Notes: a model not told the origin generated them from the letters alone. A DNA stretch of 64,000 nt from Halobacillus_A sp043497005 (GCF_043497005.1 NZ_JBIEKE010000003.1:62001-126000), one strand, 5' to 3'. Shown: positions 8,041 to 16,969, numbered from the stretch's first letter. Made by a program: numbers and translations.

Positions 8041-8976
8041 ATGAGCATGCAAGACGTTATTACGCGGTTAACAAAGTTTGATCATCCTTTAAATTTTCAC
8101 CAGCCTGTACAGATGAATAGTGATATCGCTGCTTATTTAAAGTTTTATGGCCTGAATATTGAAGACGTTGAGTTTAACTTGGGCAAGCTGGAAATTGATG
8201 AAACAGAAATTGCGGTACAGATTTTCACCCCACAAAAAAGTAAAGCCACCGTCTTTCTTTTGCATGGCTATTTAAATCATGTTGGTCATTTAAATAAAAT
8301 TATTCGACATTTAACGAGCCATCATTACCGCGTGATCAGCTATGATTTACAAGGTCACGGATTATCTAATGGGGATCGCGCCTCCGTCAGTAGTTTTGGG
8401 GATTACGTTGCGACGTTAGAAAAATTAATGGAAAAGGTAAAAGCAGAAATGCCCGATCCTTTTTACGTCATCGGGCATAGTACCGGCGGGGCGATCATTC
8501 TCGATTATTTACTAAGATACCGCACCCACCCTTTTGATAAAGTTATTTTATTAGCTCCCCTTGTTCGGTCCAATCACTGGTACTTAACGAAGATAGCTTA
8601 CAGTTTCGTTCAGCTTATCCCTTTTATAAAACAAGTTAAAAGACAGATCAAAAAGCGAGCGATGAGTAAAGAATACGTAGCCTTTTTAAAAAGAGATCCA
8701 CTGCAGCCTAAAGCTATTCCATTAAGCTGGCTGAGGGCTTTAATGGAATGGAACGAAACCATCCACCGCTATCCTCCACTTTCAGCAGATTTGTTTATCA
8801 TCCAGGGAAATAAAGACGTTACAGTGGAATGGGCCTATAACATCTCCTTTATCCACAAGCGTTTCAGTAACCCAACGACCGTGTTGATTGATGAGGGACA
8901 GCACGAATTAATTAATGGTGATCCAGCTACACGAGAGATTGTCTTAAAAAAAATCGTAAACTTTTTCGATCACTAA
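8041..8976 (+). CDS. Alpha/beta hydrolase, monoacylglycerol lipase/lysophospholipase-like
   Basis: 311 aa Hydrolase_4-type serine hydrolase, probably cytoplasmic (no signal peptide). The nucleophile elbow is GHSTGG (about residue 149), the oxyanion region FLLHGYLNHVGH (about 78), and QGHGLSNGDR (about 107) follows the family. The acid is likely the Asp in IQGNKDVTVEW, and the His is in DEGQHELING near residue 291. Family members cleave acyl glycerols or lysophospholipids, but the substrate here is not predictable. AAGGGGATCC lies just before the ATG. It is convergent with the FusB-like gene and ends before an R2 repeat. Confidence 0.88.
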   Translation: MSMQDVITRLTKFDHPLNFHQPVQMNSDIAAYLKFYGLNIEDVEFNLGKLEIDETEIAVQIFTPQKSKATVFLLHGYLNHVGHLNKIIRHLTSHHYRVISYDLQGHGLSNGDRASVSSFGDYVATLEKLMEKVKAEMPDPFYVIGHSTGGAIILDYLLRYRTHPFDKVILLAPLVRSNHWYLTKIAYSFVQLIPFIKQVKRQIKKRAMSKEYVAFLKRDPLQPKAIPLSWLRALMEWNETIHRYPPLSADLFIIQGNKDVTVEWAYNISFIHKRFSNPTTVLIDEGQHELINGDPATREIVLKKIVNFFDH

Positions 8977-8987
8977 GGTCCTTTTAC

Positions 8988-9095
8988 AGAACAAAAGCGC
9001 AAGCGCCCTGGTAGACTAAGCAAAACAGCCGCAGGAAGACGGCCTTCCCTTGCGCAAGGCGGATTGCTTATGACGCGAGTGACTAGGCGCCCGAT
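8988..9095. repeat. Intergenic repeat, family R2 (copy a)
   Basis: Sequence of the form GCGCAAGCGCCCTGGTAGAC, then AGGAAGACGGCC, GCAAGGCGGATT and GACTAGGCGCCC, with the two ends complementary (GGCGC/GCGCC). A related copy lies at 31943-32036 (GGCGCAAGTACCCTGGTAAAC, GGAGGAAGGCGGCC, GCGGATTGGAGCTGGATG). Such elements recur in intergenic DNA of Bacillaceae. Confidence 0.6.
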
Positions 9096-9141
9096 CTGAA
9101 TGTCGCTCTTTAAAGCATATATCTAAAGTTCCTAGACAATG

Positions 9142-9183
9142 AAAAAGTGGAAGCCATCGTAATCAGCAGCTTCCACTTCTTTT
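9142..9183. terminator. Bidirectional terminator
   Basis: AAGTGGAAGC at 9145-9154 pairs with GCTTCCACTT at 9169-9178, with A-rich sequence on one side and T-rich on the other. It serves the converging hydrolase and FusB-like genes. Confidence 0.85.
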
Positions 9184-9189
9184 ACCTTA

Positions 9190-9825
9190 TTAAGTTGTTA
9201 AACGCTCTATAAGTTCATGCATCGGCCTCAAAGATGTCACTTTTTGATTACATATCATACTTTCCTGACAAATATAGTTGCCTCTTTTCACCGTTTGCTG
9301 CTCCGACTCTTTAATGGTTGTGGTAAACATCCCCACTTTCTCATACTCTTGACATATTGAACAAATGCCCTTGGTTCTTGATTTAGCAAAGTCTCCCGCA
9401 ATCCCTTTTAAGCTGCTGTCGTCTGGAAACACAATATACTTTCGATGGGCACTATAGTCATTCCACCCTAGATAAGTCAGCTCTCTTCGGTCTATATTAT
9501 TTAGCACAGGGACTTTAACCTTTTTTACTTTAGGAAACATTTCTTTAATATCATTCACTTGGACCTCTGGAAAAGGGATCACATAATGTTTTAACTGGGA
9601 AAGGATCAGTACGGCATCCGTCTGATCTTCAATTCCAGTTACTTGTTTAATCATTCCTGCTTGATCAGTTGATAATTCCTCAAATATATTAAGCACTTTT
9701 TCTTCAGAAATAGATTTCAGGGCTTGAATAACCCCGTGATCGTTTACCGTAGAATGTCCATGAATTAAATGATAAGTTTGTTCTTTAATAAAATTAAACT
9801 GATCACTGCGGATGAACGATTCCAA
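9190..9825 (-). CDS. FusB/FusC-family EF-G-binding protein
   Basis: 211 aa, the typical FusB length. Family members bind elongation factor G, help it leave the ribosome and can protect against fusidic acid. The N-terminal half is helical. The C-terminal half carries a four-cysteine zinc finger: C155-SI-C158 and C186-QESMI-C192. 'FPDDSSLKGIAGDFAKSRTKGICSICQ' is characteristic. The start is a TTG at 9825 with AAAGGAGG seven bases upstream, and no better ATG exists. Chromosomal homologues are common in Bacillaceae, and resistance is not implied without testing. Confidence 0.87.
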   Translation of the reverse strand: MESFIRSDQFNFIKEQTYHLIHGHSTVNDHGVIQALKSISEEKVLNIFEELSTDQAGMIKQVTGIEDQTDAVLILSQLKHYVIPFPEVQVNDIKEMFPKVKKVKVPVLNNIDRRELTYLGWNDYSAHRKYIVFPDDSSLKGIAGDFAKSRTKGICSICQEYEKVGMFTTTIKESEQQTVKRGNYICQESMICNQKVTSLRPMHELIERLTT

Positions 9826-9851
9826 GGCGATTCCTCCTTTTTGGAGTCTTT

Positions 9852-10223
9852 CTATTTGTTAAATTCAATTAAATTACCGTCTGGATCACTAATGAAAACT
9901 TGATGCCACTCTGTTTTATTATCCGGCTTATCCACAAATTCAACATTGTGGTCCTTCAAATTCTCAATCACAGCTTCTATGTTTTTAGCGCGGATCGCAA
10001 AATGTCCATCCCGGCTGTCAATTTCAGTCGTCCCTCTTAACGTATTACCATCTTCATGGTTAATAAGGTGAATTTGGGTGCTGCCTACTTGATACCAGGC
10101 ACCAGGGAAACCAAAATCAGGCCGTTCGCTGCTTTCTTCAAAACCTAGAACTTCTCCATAGAAATGCTTTGCACGTTCGATATCAGTTACAATAATAGAT
10201 ACATGATGAATACTTTCGTACAA
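9852..10223 (-). CDS. VOC family protein (glyoxalase/fosfomycin-resistance fold)
   Basis: 123 aa single VOC domain. HHVSIIVTDIERAKHFYGEVLGF begins module 1 and GHFAIRAKNIEAVIENL to ISDPDGNLIEFNK ends module 2. The His near the start, the His in DGHFAI and the Glu in LIEF match the usual three metal ligands, so it is probably a metal-dependent enzyme. The TTG at 10223 is favoured because AAGGGG lies nine bases upstream; the TTG at 10232 abuts that ribosome site. Substrate unknown. It may share a transcript with the FusB-like gene 27 bases downstream. Confidence 0.83.
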   Translation of the reverse strand: MYESIHHVSIIVTDIERAKHFYGEVLGFEESSERPDFGFPGAWYQVGSTQIHLINHEDGNTLRGTTEIDSRDGHFAIRAKNIEAVIENLKDHNVEFVDKPDNKTEWHQVFISDPDGNLIEFNK

Positions 10224-10331
10224 TGCTTGCAACCCCTTTCTTTATACTATTATCCTACTACATCTTCTCCTGAAAAGTCAGCTAGTAACTTTTTGAAAGA
10301 TAAGGCATCCTAGATAGAGAAAGCATAGAAA

Positions 10332-10360
10332 TTGACAGGCTCATGGGCATCGTTTATCGT
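10332..10360 (+). promoter_or_regulatory. Sigma-A promoter of the glutamate/dicarboxylate symporter gene
   Basis: TTGACA at 10332-10337, a 17-base spacer, then TATCGT at 10355-10360. It lies 64 bases before the ATG at 10424. Confidence 0.65.
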
Positions 10361-10423
10361 AAGGAAAGTCAAATTCGTAGTAAATCGATAAGAATTATAA
10401 ATGTATGACAAGGAGGCAGCGAA

Positions 10424-11647
10424 ATGAGAAGTTTTTTCAAAGCTTATGCAGGCATATCTCTTATTAAAAAAATCACCGTTGCTTTATTTCTCGGGATCTT
10501 AGTTGGACTTATCTTTGGAGATAGTGCCGGCGTATTACAACCATTCGGCGACCTATTACTTCGCTTACTGCAATTTATTATTTTACCGCTTATCCTTTTC
10601 ACCTTAATCGTAGGAGTAAATCAAACGAATATTGGAAGTCTTGGACGGATGGGCGGAAAGGTTTTCTTCTATTATTTAGCTACTTCCGCCGCAGCCATTA
10701 TTGTGGGAGTGACGGTGGCCAGCTTATTTAATCCTGGAACAGGCGCTTCATTAAGTGGTGATGAAAGCTTTGAAGCGCCGGATAATCCTGGCGTAGTAGC
10801 AGTCTTATTAAATATTGTCCCGGATAACATTATAACGGCTTTTTCAGAACTTAATTTACTGGGAATTATCTTTACGGCACTCGTCTTCGGGATAGCTATT
10901 TCGTATTTACGTTCAACAACTGATTACCACGAAGCCGGGGATAAACTTTTCAAAGGAATTAACGCATTAAATGAAGTAACCCTCACGGTAATGAAAGGTA
11001 TTCTGCAATTCGTTCCAATTGGAATTTTTGCTATTATTGCAAATGTCGTCGGTAGTCAAGGGACGGATACATTGCAATCTCTCGGGAATTTTATTCTCGT
11101 TCTATACATTGCTATATTTGTTCAACTTGCCTTCTACCTTGTTATTCTACTCATAAGCAAGATTCGTCCGGGCGGCTTTTTAAAGGAAGCACGTACACCG
11201 GTGGTGACTGCCTTTGTAACGCAAAGCAGTTCAGGTACATTGCCTTTAACGTTAAATGCAGCTCGCAATTTAGGGTTGAATAAAAGTTTGTACGGCTTCA
11301 GCCTGCCGCTTGGTGCAACCATTAACATGGACGGAGCTGCCATTCGCATTGCCGTATCGGCCGTATTTGCAGCAAATGTTATTAATGAACCGCTAAGTAT
11401 GGCTGCCATTTTACAAATCGTCATTGTTGGTACGTTGGCATCCGTTGGAACAGCTGGTGTACCAGGTGCAGGCATCGTTATGATTGCTACCGTATTCGCT
11501 CAAGTCGGCCTTCCTATGGAAGCAGTCGCTTTACTGACAGCCGTGGATGTTCTTGTTGGTATGGGCGCTACCGCATTAAATGTAACCGGTGATTTAGTCG
11601 GTACATCGGTCATTAACAAAACGGAAAAAAGGTCATCTCAATCATAA
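10424..11647 (+). CDS. Dicarboxylate/amino acid:cation symporter (DAACS, GltT/GltP-like)
   Basis: 407 aa multi-pass membrane transporter of the glutamate/aspartate:Na+/H+ family. Conserved features: FIILPLILFTLIVGV in TM2, the serine-rich hairpin motif TQSSSGTLPLTLNA (about residue 267), NMDGAAIRIAVSAVFAA in TM7, and the second hairpin GTAGVPGAGIVM. TM8 carries AVDVLVGMGATALNVTGD, where an Asp in the D..R/T..N pattern contacts the substrate amine in family members. An acidic amino acid or C4-dicarboxylate is the likely cargo. Its own promoter and terminator make it monocistronic. AGGAGG precedes the ATG. Confidence 0.9.
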   Translation: MRSFFKAYAGISLIKKITVALFLGILVGLIFGDSAGVLQPFGDLLLRLLQFIILPLILFTLIVGVNQTNIGSLGRMGGKVFFYYLATSAAAIIVGVTVASLFNPGTGASLSGDESFEAPDNPGVVAVLLNIVPDNIITAFSELNLLGIIFTALVFGIAISYLRSTTDYHEAGDKLFKGINALNEVTLTVMKGILQFVPIGIFAIIANVVGSQGTDTLQSLGNFILVLYIAIFVQLAFYLVILLISKIRPGGFLKEARTPVVTAFVTQSSSGTLPLTLNAARNLGLNKSLYGFSLPLGATINMDGAAIRIAVSAVFAANVINEPLSMAAILQIVIVGTLASVGTAGVPGAGIVMIATVFAQVGLPMEAVALLTAVDVLVGMGATALNVTGDLVGTSVINKTEKRSSQS

Positions 11648-11730
11648 TAGCTTGAATATGGACACGATATCACACTCTTTCTCCATTTTGGTCTTGCGAT
11701 AACTGAAGGCCAATGAAAGGTGAAATTTAG

Positions 11731-11776
11731 AAAAGCGGACGGTGCAGAAATTAAATTCCACACCGTCCGCTTTTCT
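11731..11776. terminator. Terminator after the symporter gene
   Basis: AAAAGCGGACGGTG at 11731-11744 and CACCGTCCGCTTTT at 11761-11774 form a perfect 14-bp stem with a 16-base loop. Confidence 0.93.
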
Positions 11777-11817
11777 TCTAACTATTAAGAGATCTACGAC
11801 CTTTACATACTAGCTGG

Positions 11818-12040
11818 CCCTTGATGCGCATGCCTTCGAGACACTAAGATGAGACGACCTTGTATCTGTGTCTATTCCACTTGGTCAAGTGGTCTTCTTG
11901 ACCAAGTTAGCTGAGGCCGTACCCGCGGCAAGCATCCACCGATAAACGATTCGTGAGACTCTCCTACAAACTTTAAAAGCTTTGTTAGATTAAAAGGAAC
12001 TTTTCAGTGGCCTTAGTCGTTTCCTAAAGTCCTTTACTCT
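11818..12040. repeat. Intergenic repeat, family R1 (copy b)
   Basis: It contains CCACTTGGTCAAGTGG, its partner CTTGACCAAG, then GTTAGCTGAGGCCGTACCCG and CGGCAAGCATCCACCG, matching copy a near 4400. The tail GTCGTTTCCTAAAG resembles the arm of the inverted repeat at 58627-58645. No gene is visible in 11777-12083. Confidence 0.6.
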
Positions 12041-12083
12041 TTATAACGCAAGGAATTTTTACACCTTTTTATTAAAGACTGTA

Positions 12084-13795
12084 TTAAAAGAAAGGCGGTT
12101 CACGTGTTACGAGCGGCTTATAAAAAGCAGTACGCCTTGTAAGAATTAACTTCTCCTGATCAAGCCACCAGTCTGTTTTCATGGTGTGAAATTTGTTCAC
12201 TAATACAGATTCATCTATTTCTGAAGCGATCACTGTTTCATCTTCTGTATAGTTCTGATCAAGATTGTAAATTGCACTTCTCCCTTTAAAAATTTTCTCA
12301 GTGCCTACAAAGTTAGCCACGATCGTAAAAGATTGAGCACCTTTGGCAACCGCGTCCCACGTGGAGACGGTCCCTTTAGGATAAGGCTTTTCAAACATAT
12401 CGTCATTCATGGAAAGCTCTACACCGTATTGGCCTTTCCAGCTAGTCGGGATGCAAATCATATCAGCTCGCTTTACAGCCATCACACTTGTCACTTCGGG
12501 AAAAACAGCATCATACCGACTCGACCAAACCCATTAACAGGGGTTATAGATATCTGATTGCCAGGCGTAGCCCAATGTTCATCCCAATCATCCAAGTGAA
12601 TTTTTCGGTGCTTTCCAATCACTTCTCCTTCTGGACTTATGAGAATCGCAGAATTGTAATAATGAGGTAGTTCTTTTTCTGCGAAACCAAATACAATGTG
12701 GGCACTCTTCTCTTGAGCAATATTTTTCATTTCCCGAACGGTTGGTCCATCGTCTGTTTCTGCAAAAGAATGAATGTCTTGTTTTTTCTTCGTTTTCACT
12801 GGACCGATCACTGACACTTCAGGAAGAACAATTAAGTTAACATCTTCATCAACTTTTTCCTCTATCAACTGTTTTACTTTGTGTAAATTGGTCTCTTTAT
12901 TACCAATGACTGGCTCGTATTGAATCGCTGCTGCTTTAATATGGCGTGAGTGTGTGTTTTTCGTGTAATCCCATGGACCGAGAAACAGCATCAAGTCCTT
13001 GTAAGAATCCATTCTTCGTTCCAGCAATCGATCTTTCGCAGGGTTATGATAATCTGCCGGGTTAACCTCTCCAATGAGTAAACCAGGCCCCTCTCCCTCC
13101 TCTTTACAAGAAACGGGAGCTTCAGCTATTTTATCCCCATAAGGCGACCAAATCGCACTGGCGCCAATCATTTGAAAATCTTCTTCCTTATCCGAACGGT
13201 TTGCACTTACAACGTATAGTCCGTTCATTTCAGCCCAATGCTGCAGCATAGAAATGGAAGCACTCGAAGAATTCGTAGGGAAACACAAGATATCCGCCCC
13301 ATTTACTGCAGCTAACCGTGCGGATTCTAAATAAGTAGAATCCTGGCATATAATCATCGCGATTTTTCCGATTTCCGTTTCATATACAGGACAACCGATG
13401 TCGCCCCAGCACGACCAATAGTTTTCTACGACCCATTGATGAATTTTACGATATTTTCCTATATATCCTTCCGGGCCTACAAGAGCAGATTAATTGTAGT
13501 AAAGGCCTGTTTCTAAATCTTCTTCTGCGATGCCAATCACAATATATACACCATATTCTACGGCGATTTCAGAAAACTGATCTGTCGTCAGACCAGGAAT
13601 GGTATCCACATAGGTGCTAATAGCTGAACGATCTAAATAATGATACCCTGTCGTCGCCATCTCAGGAGTTACGATTAACTTAGCACCTTGCTCTGCCGCT
13701 AGTTTAACGCATGATTTTAACTCTCTAATATTTGCATTGCGGCGATTCAACTTCGGATTAAACTGAACTGATGCTGCTTTAAATGGTTTGTCCAT
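12084..13795 (-). pseudogene. Broken two-domain carbon-nitrogen hydrolase (nitrilase superfamily)
   Basis: About 570 codons encode two tandem nitrilase domains with two lesions. Domain 1 keeps Glu (VTPEMATTGY), Lys (GKYRKIHQ) and Cys (MIICQDS), but an in-frame TAA at 13492-13490 interrupts it between YYN and SALVGPEG. Reading continues in the same frame on the far side. Domain 2 keeps Glu (VLPEVSVIG) and Lys (GKHRKIH). Near 12494 the frame shifts, and the catalytic Cys segment is missing between GRVGMM and DAVFPEVTS. That is consistent with a short deletion between ATGATGCT-like repeats. Intact relatives are amidases or nitrilases. Recoding or sequencing error is less likely given two independent lesions. 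Confidence 0.85.
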
Positions 13796-13916
13796 GCCCC
13801 TCCACCCCCTGCTAGCTTAAACATTATTATGTTATGTTCAGTTTATCGAAAACAGAGAATAGATACAAAAACCGCATCCCTTTAGGAGAGAAGCGCCTGA
13901 GGATATATTTCAAAAA

Positions 13917-14216
13917 TCAGCTTACAAACAAACGAAGTAAAAATGGCGACACTACTAATAAAGCAGCACACCAAATTAAACCGAATGTTACACCTTGAGG
14001 AAGCTTTTTCCTGCCTTTTCCCTGATACCATCCCGAGAACTGCCACCGGTTTCGGTAGAGTACGAATAAATATACATAGACCCCGAGACCGGAGATCCAC
14101 TGATACTTAGAAGTGACTGCATTTAGAGCATACAATTCGGTAAGGAAATACATGAAAAAACTGCCTAAAAGTCCGAAAATCAATATAATACGTATTAGTT
14201 CCAACATAACTCTCAT
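13917..14216 (-). CDS. Small integral membrane protein, unknown function
   Basis: 99 aa with three predicted membrane helices (residues 5-27, 42-55 and 76-96) and a basic loop, RNRWQFSGWYQGKGRKK, between helices 2 and 3. I do not recognise the family. Its ATG overlaps the stop of the upstream GNAT gene by four bases, so the two are co-translated. No catalytic or binding motif is seen. Confidence 0.7.
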   Translation of the reverse strand: MRVMLELIRIILIFGLLGSFFMYFLTELYALNAVTSKYQWISGLGVYVYLFVLYRNRWQFSGWYQGKGRKKLPQGVTFGLIWCAALLVVSPFLLRLFVS

Positions 14217-14794
14217 GATTTACCACCTCTCCCCCCTTTCACCTTCGCATATATACAAGTATCTCTAAGCTGTTGACCATCAACGGCAACATCGTCATTA
14301 TTTAAAATACCTTCTAATGTAAAACCTAATTTCTCAGGGATCGCTCGACTTCGAAGATTAAGAGCATCACAGCGAATTTCCACCCGCTTCGCCTTTAACT
14401 CACGAAAGGCAAACGCAGTTAAACCTGCTACGGCCTCCGTCGTATAACCTTTTCCACTAAATCTTGAGTCTACCCAATAGCCAATTTCAAACTTTGGAAC
14501 CTCCCAATCCATACGGTGTAAACCAGTAGAACAAATAAGTTCTCCAGTTTCTTTATGAAAAGCCAGCATTCTAAGGTCTTCTCGCTGAAGAAACCGGATA
14601 TGGGATTCCCTTATATTTATTTCAGTTTCTTCTTCCGTCTGTTCATTTTGGGCGAAAGGCAGCCATGGTTTTATTTCGGCCCTGGATGCTTGAACGGCTT
14701 GATAGACTTTTAGGCCGTCCCCCGGCTTTGGCATTCGAATATGTAATCGTTTGGTTTCAAACTCGCTTGGAAAATCAATAAGTATTGGATTCAT
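14213..14794 (-). CDS. GNAT N-acetyltransferase, RimJ/RimL type
   Basis: 193 aa Acetyltransf_3 domain protein. 'FETKRLHIRMPKPGDGLKVYQAV' is the N-terminal beta1-alpha1 region, 'FEIGYWVDSRFSGKGYTTEAVAGLTAFAF' carries the acetyl-CoA pyrophosphate-binding loop (R/Q-x-x-G-x-G/A variant SRFSGKGY), and 'RCDALNLRSRAIPEKLGFTLEGIL' is the C-terminal signature. RimL-like enzymes acetylate N-terminal amines of ribosomal or other proteins, or small amines. The substrate cannot be predicted. It forms a two- or three-gene unit with flanking small membrane proteins. Confidence 0.87.
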   Translation of the reverse strand: MNPILIDFPSEFETKRLHIRMPKPGDGLKVYQAVQASRAEIKPWLPFAQNEQTEEETEINIRESHIRFLQREDLRMLAFHKETGELICSTGLHRMDWEVPKFEIGYWVDSRFSGKGYTTEAVAGLTAFAFRELKAKRVEIRCDALNLRSRAIPEKLGFTLEGILNNDDVAVDGQQLRDTCIYAKVKGGRGGKS

Positions 14795-14812
14795 GCGTCA
14801 AGCTCCTCTTCC

Positions 14813-15043
14813 TTAATTATCTAAATCATCATCCAGCCACGATACTCTTTTATCCTCCTCATTTAATTCGATGCCGTTTCTTTCTGCCAGCGCTTTTCCT
14901 AAACGTGACTTATCTATACCATTCTTTACGGCCGTTTCAATGATGTAATAAAAAACTGCCAAAGATGCTGCAATCAGCATTACATATAATAAAAGCCCCA
15001 TCCAATCCCCCATTTCTATTAAACTTTCTAGTAAATATATCAC
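14813..15043 (-). CDS. Small single-span membrane protein, unknown function
   Basis: Up to 76 aa. One hydrophobic helix (about residues 15-37, MGLLLYVMLIAASLAVFYYI) is followed by a charged tail ending in DDDLDN. The open frame begins with GTG at 15043 without a clear ribosome site. An ATG at 15013, or the next one with GGGGGATTGG upstream, may be the true start. It lies 18 bases upstream of the GNAT gene on the same strand. Family not recognised. Confidence 0.6.
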   Translation of the reverse strand: MIYLLESLIEMGDWMGLLLYVMLIAASLAVFYYIIETAVKNGIDKSRLGKALAERNGIELNEEDKRVSWLDDDLDN

Positions 15044-15254
15044 AAATTTGTATTAACGCTTAGTTATTCCATAAATTTCTTTAAATCTAAATCTTCTTAT
15101 CCATCAAATGTCTCATTTTACTCGTTTAAATCAATAAATGGTCCCCCTTGCTATCTCAGTGATACCAACAAATTCTCTTCTTCTACAATAAATGACAAAA
15201 TCTTTTCATTTTTTACGCTTTTTTTAAATCTATTTAAATTTTTGAAACATCTAA

Positions 15255-15260
15255 TATAAT
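15255..15260 (+). promoter_or_regulatory. Putative -10 element of the AbgT-family gene
   Basis: TATAAT in an AT-rich context upstream of the CodY box. The matching -35 (ATTTAA at 15232-15237) is weak. Nothing else is seen in the AT-rich gap 15044-15329 besides this and the CodY box. Confidence 0.45.
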
Positions 15261-15292
15261 GATATTTACGTTTTTAAAATAATTTTACTTTT

Positions 15293-15307
15293 AATTTTCA
15301 GAAAATT
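15293..15307 (+). promoter_or_regulatory. CodY-binding motif (perfect match)
   Basis: AATTTTCAGAAAATT matches the CodY consensus AATTTTCWGAAAATT at all 15 positions. It lies 46 bases before the transporter ATG and downstream of the likely -10 element, a place where bound CodY would block transcription when branched-chain amino acids and GTP are plentiful. Confidence 0.8.
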
Positions 15308-15353
15308 TTATTACTTTAGTGATTTTCTGATGGAGAAAGGAGATGTTGAAAAC

Positions 15354-16904
15354 ATGGAAAAAGCCCGAAGAGGAGTATTCCAACGTTTTCTTGACGGGGT
15401 GGAGTATCTGGGAAATAAACTCCCTCATCCCGTTACATTATTCGCTATTTTAGCGCTTGCTGTGTTAGCGCTGTCAGCCATTATTTCTGCTACTGGAGTT
15501 AGTGTTGAGCACCCGGGTGAAGAAGGAGAAATGGTAGAGGTATCAAATTTATTAAATGCTGAAGGAATTCAATATATCTTTGAAAGCATGGTAGATAACT
15601 TTATTGGGTTTGCTCCATTAGGTGTGGTACTTGCTACAATGCTTGGGATCGGGCTAGCTGAAAGAACTGGTTTGATCAGCGCATGTTTACGTGGATTTGT
15701 ACTTTCTGTCCCTAAAAAATTAGTAACACTTGGTCTTGTATTTGCAGGGATTATGTCCAGTGTTGCTTCGGATGCGGGTTATGTCGTGCTTCCTCCATTA
15801 GGAGCCGTTATTTTTGCTGCTCTGGGAAGGCATCCGCTGGCAGGTTTAGCTGCAGCTTTCGCCGGTGTATCTGCGGGATTCAGTGCCAACTTGTTCTTAT
15901 CTGCAACAGACCCTATGCTTGGTGAATTAACTATTGATGCAGCCTCTGTAGTCGATCCGGCATATGCAGAAGGCATGAACATCGCTATGAACTATTACTT
16001 TATTTTTGCTTCTGTATTTTTACTTACGTTTGTTGGTGCATGGGTAACAGAAAGAATTGTTGAGCCTCGTTTAGGTAAATACACCGGAGAATACACAGAA
16101 GATCTTAAAGGGCTTGACACTATAGAGAAAAAAGGCCTAATTGCTGCCGGAATTACTTTACTTATTGGACTTATAGCCACAGCTCTGCTCATCGTTCCGC
16201 CTAATGCAATTATGCGTGGAGAAGACGGTTCGATTGTTCAATCTCCATTTATGAGTTCACTCGTACCAATCATTGCGCTGTTGTTCTTTATTCCAGGACT
16301 TGTATATGGAAAAGTTACGAAAAGTATCCGCAATGATAAAGACGTAGCCGAGCAGCTTTCCGATACGATGGCCTCTATGGGGATGTTCATTGTTCTAGCT
16401 TTCACAGCAGGTCAATTCGTCGCTTACTTTACCGAATCCAATATGGGATTAGTCCTGGGAGTATTCGGCGCTCAGTTCTTAGAATCGATAAACCTCTCAG
16501 GGATTCCATTGATTATCATGTTCATTTTAGTTGCAGGATTTATTAACCTGTTTATCGGGAGTGCTTCTGCTAAATGGGCAATGATGGCACCAGTTTTCGT
16601 ACCGATTATGATGCAGCTGGGATATTCTCCTGAACTCACACAAATGGCTTACCGTGTGGCGGATTCAGCGACAAATATTATCACGCCATTAATGACATAT
16701 TTTGCGATTATTATCGCGTTTGCTCAAAAGTATGATAAAAAGATGGGAATTGGTACACTTATCTCTGTTATGTTCCCATATTCCATCGTATTCTTAATAA
16801 GTTGGACCATTTTCTTGATCCTGTGGATGTCATTAGGTTCTCTAGACTTCCTTCCATTTGAACCTAATCTTGGGCCGGGCTCTCCTATCCATTACGAAAA
16901 ATAA
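15354..16904 (+). CDS. AbgT-family transporter
   Basis: 516 aa, close to E. coli AbgT (508). The family includes p-aminobenzoyl-glutamate importers and antimetabolite exporters. The sequence has the expected membrane helices and two re-entrant hairpins. Signatures are 'ASDAGYVVLPPLGAVIFAALGRHPLAG' after TM4, 'GFSANLFLSATDPMLGELT', and 'FIGSASAKWAMMAPVFVPIM' near the C-terminal hairpin with 'RVADSATNIITPLMTYF'. The ATG at 15354 is preferred (AAAGGAG upstream); an ATG 24 bases earlier lacks a ribosome site. A perfect CodY box upstream suggests induction at low amino-acid supply, fitting import of a peptide-like or aminoacyl compound. Cargo is unproven. Confidence 0.9.
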   Translation: MEKARRGVFQRFLDGVEYLGNKLPHPVTLFAILALAVLALSAIISATGVSVEHPGEEGEMVEVSNLLNAEGIQYIFESMVDNFIGFAPLGVVLATMLGIGLAERTGLISACLRGFVLSVPKKLVTLGLVFAGIMSSVASDAGYVVLPPLGAVIFAALGRHPLAGLAAAFAGVSAGFSANLFLSATDPMLGELTIDAASVVDPAYAEGMNIAMNYYFIFASVFLLTFVGAWVTERIVEPRLGKYTGEYTEDLKGLDTIEKKGLIAAGITLLIGLIATALLIVPPNAIMRGEDGSIVQSPFMSSLVPIIALLFFIPGLVYGKVTKSIRNDKDVAEQLSDTMASMGMFIVLAFTAGQFVAYFTESNMGLVLGVFGAQFLESINLSGIPLIIMFILVAGFINLFIGSASAKWAMMAPVFVPIMMQLGYSPELTQMAYRVADSATNIITPLMTYFAIIIAFAQKYDKKMGIGTLISVMFPYSIVFLISWTIFLILWMSLGSLDFLPFEPNLGPGSPIHYEK

Positions 16905-16908
16905 TCTA

Positions 16909-16945
16909 AAAATGAACGATCCTCCTTTGGATCGTTCATTTTTTT
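16909..16945 (+). terminator. Terminator of the AbgT-family gene
   Basis: AAAATGAACGATCC and GGATCGTTCATTTTTTT form a strong stem with a six-base loop and T-run, just after the stop codon. Confidence 0.94.
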
Positions 16946-16969
16946 ATGTTCACTTTAATTTCTCATAAT

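Noticed and set aside
9190..9825. Acquired fusidic-acid resistance gene
   Set aside because: FusB-family EF-G-binding proteins are common chromosomal genes in Bacillaceae, and the base composition and surroundings show no sign of transfer.
13490..13492. In-frame TAA in the nitrilase-family gene as programmed readthrough or recoding
   Set aside because: No stem-loop or readthrough context is seen, and a second, unrelated frameshift lies in the same gene, so decay is the simpler explanation.
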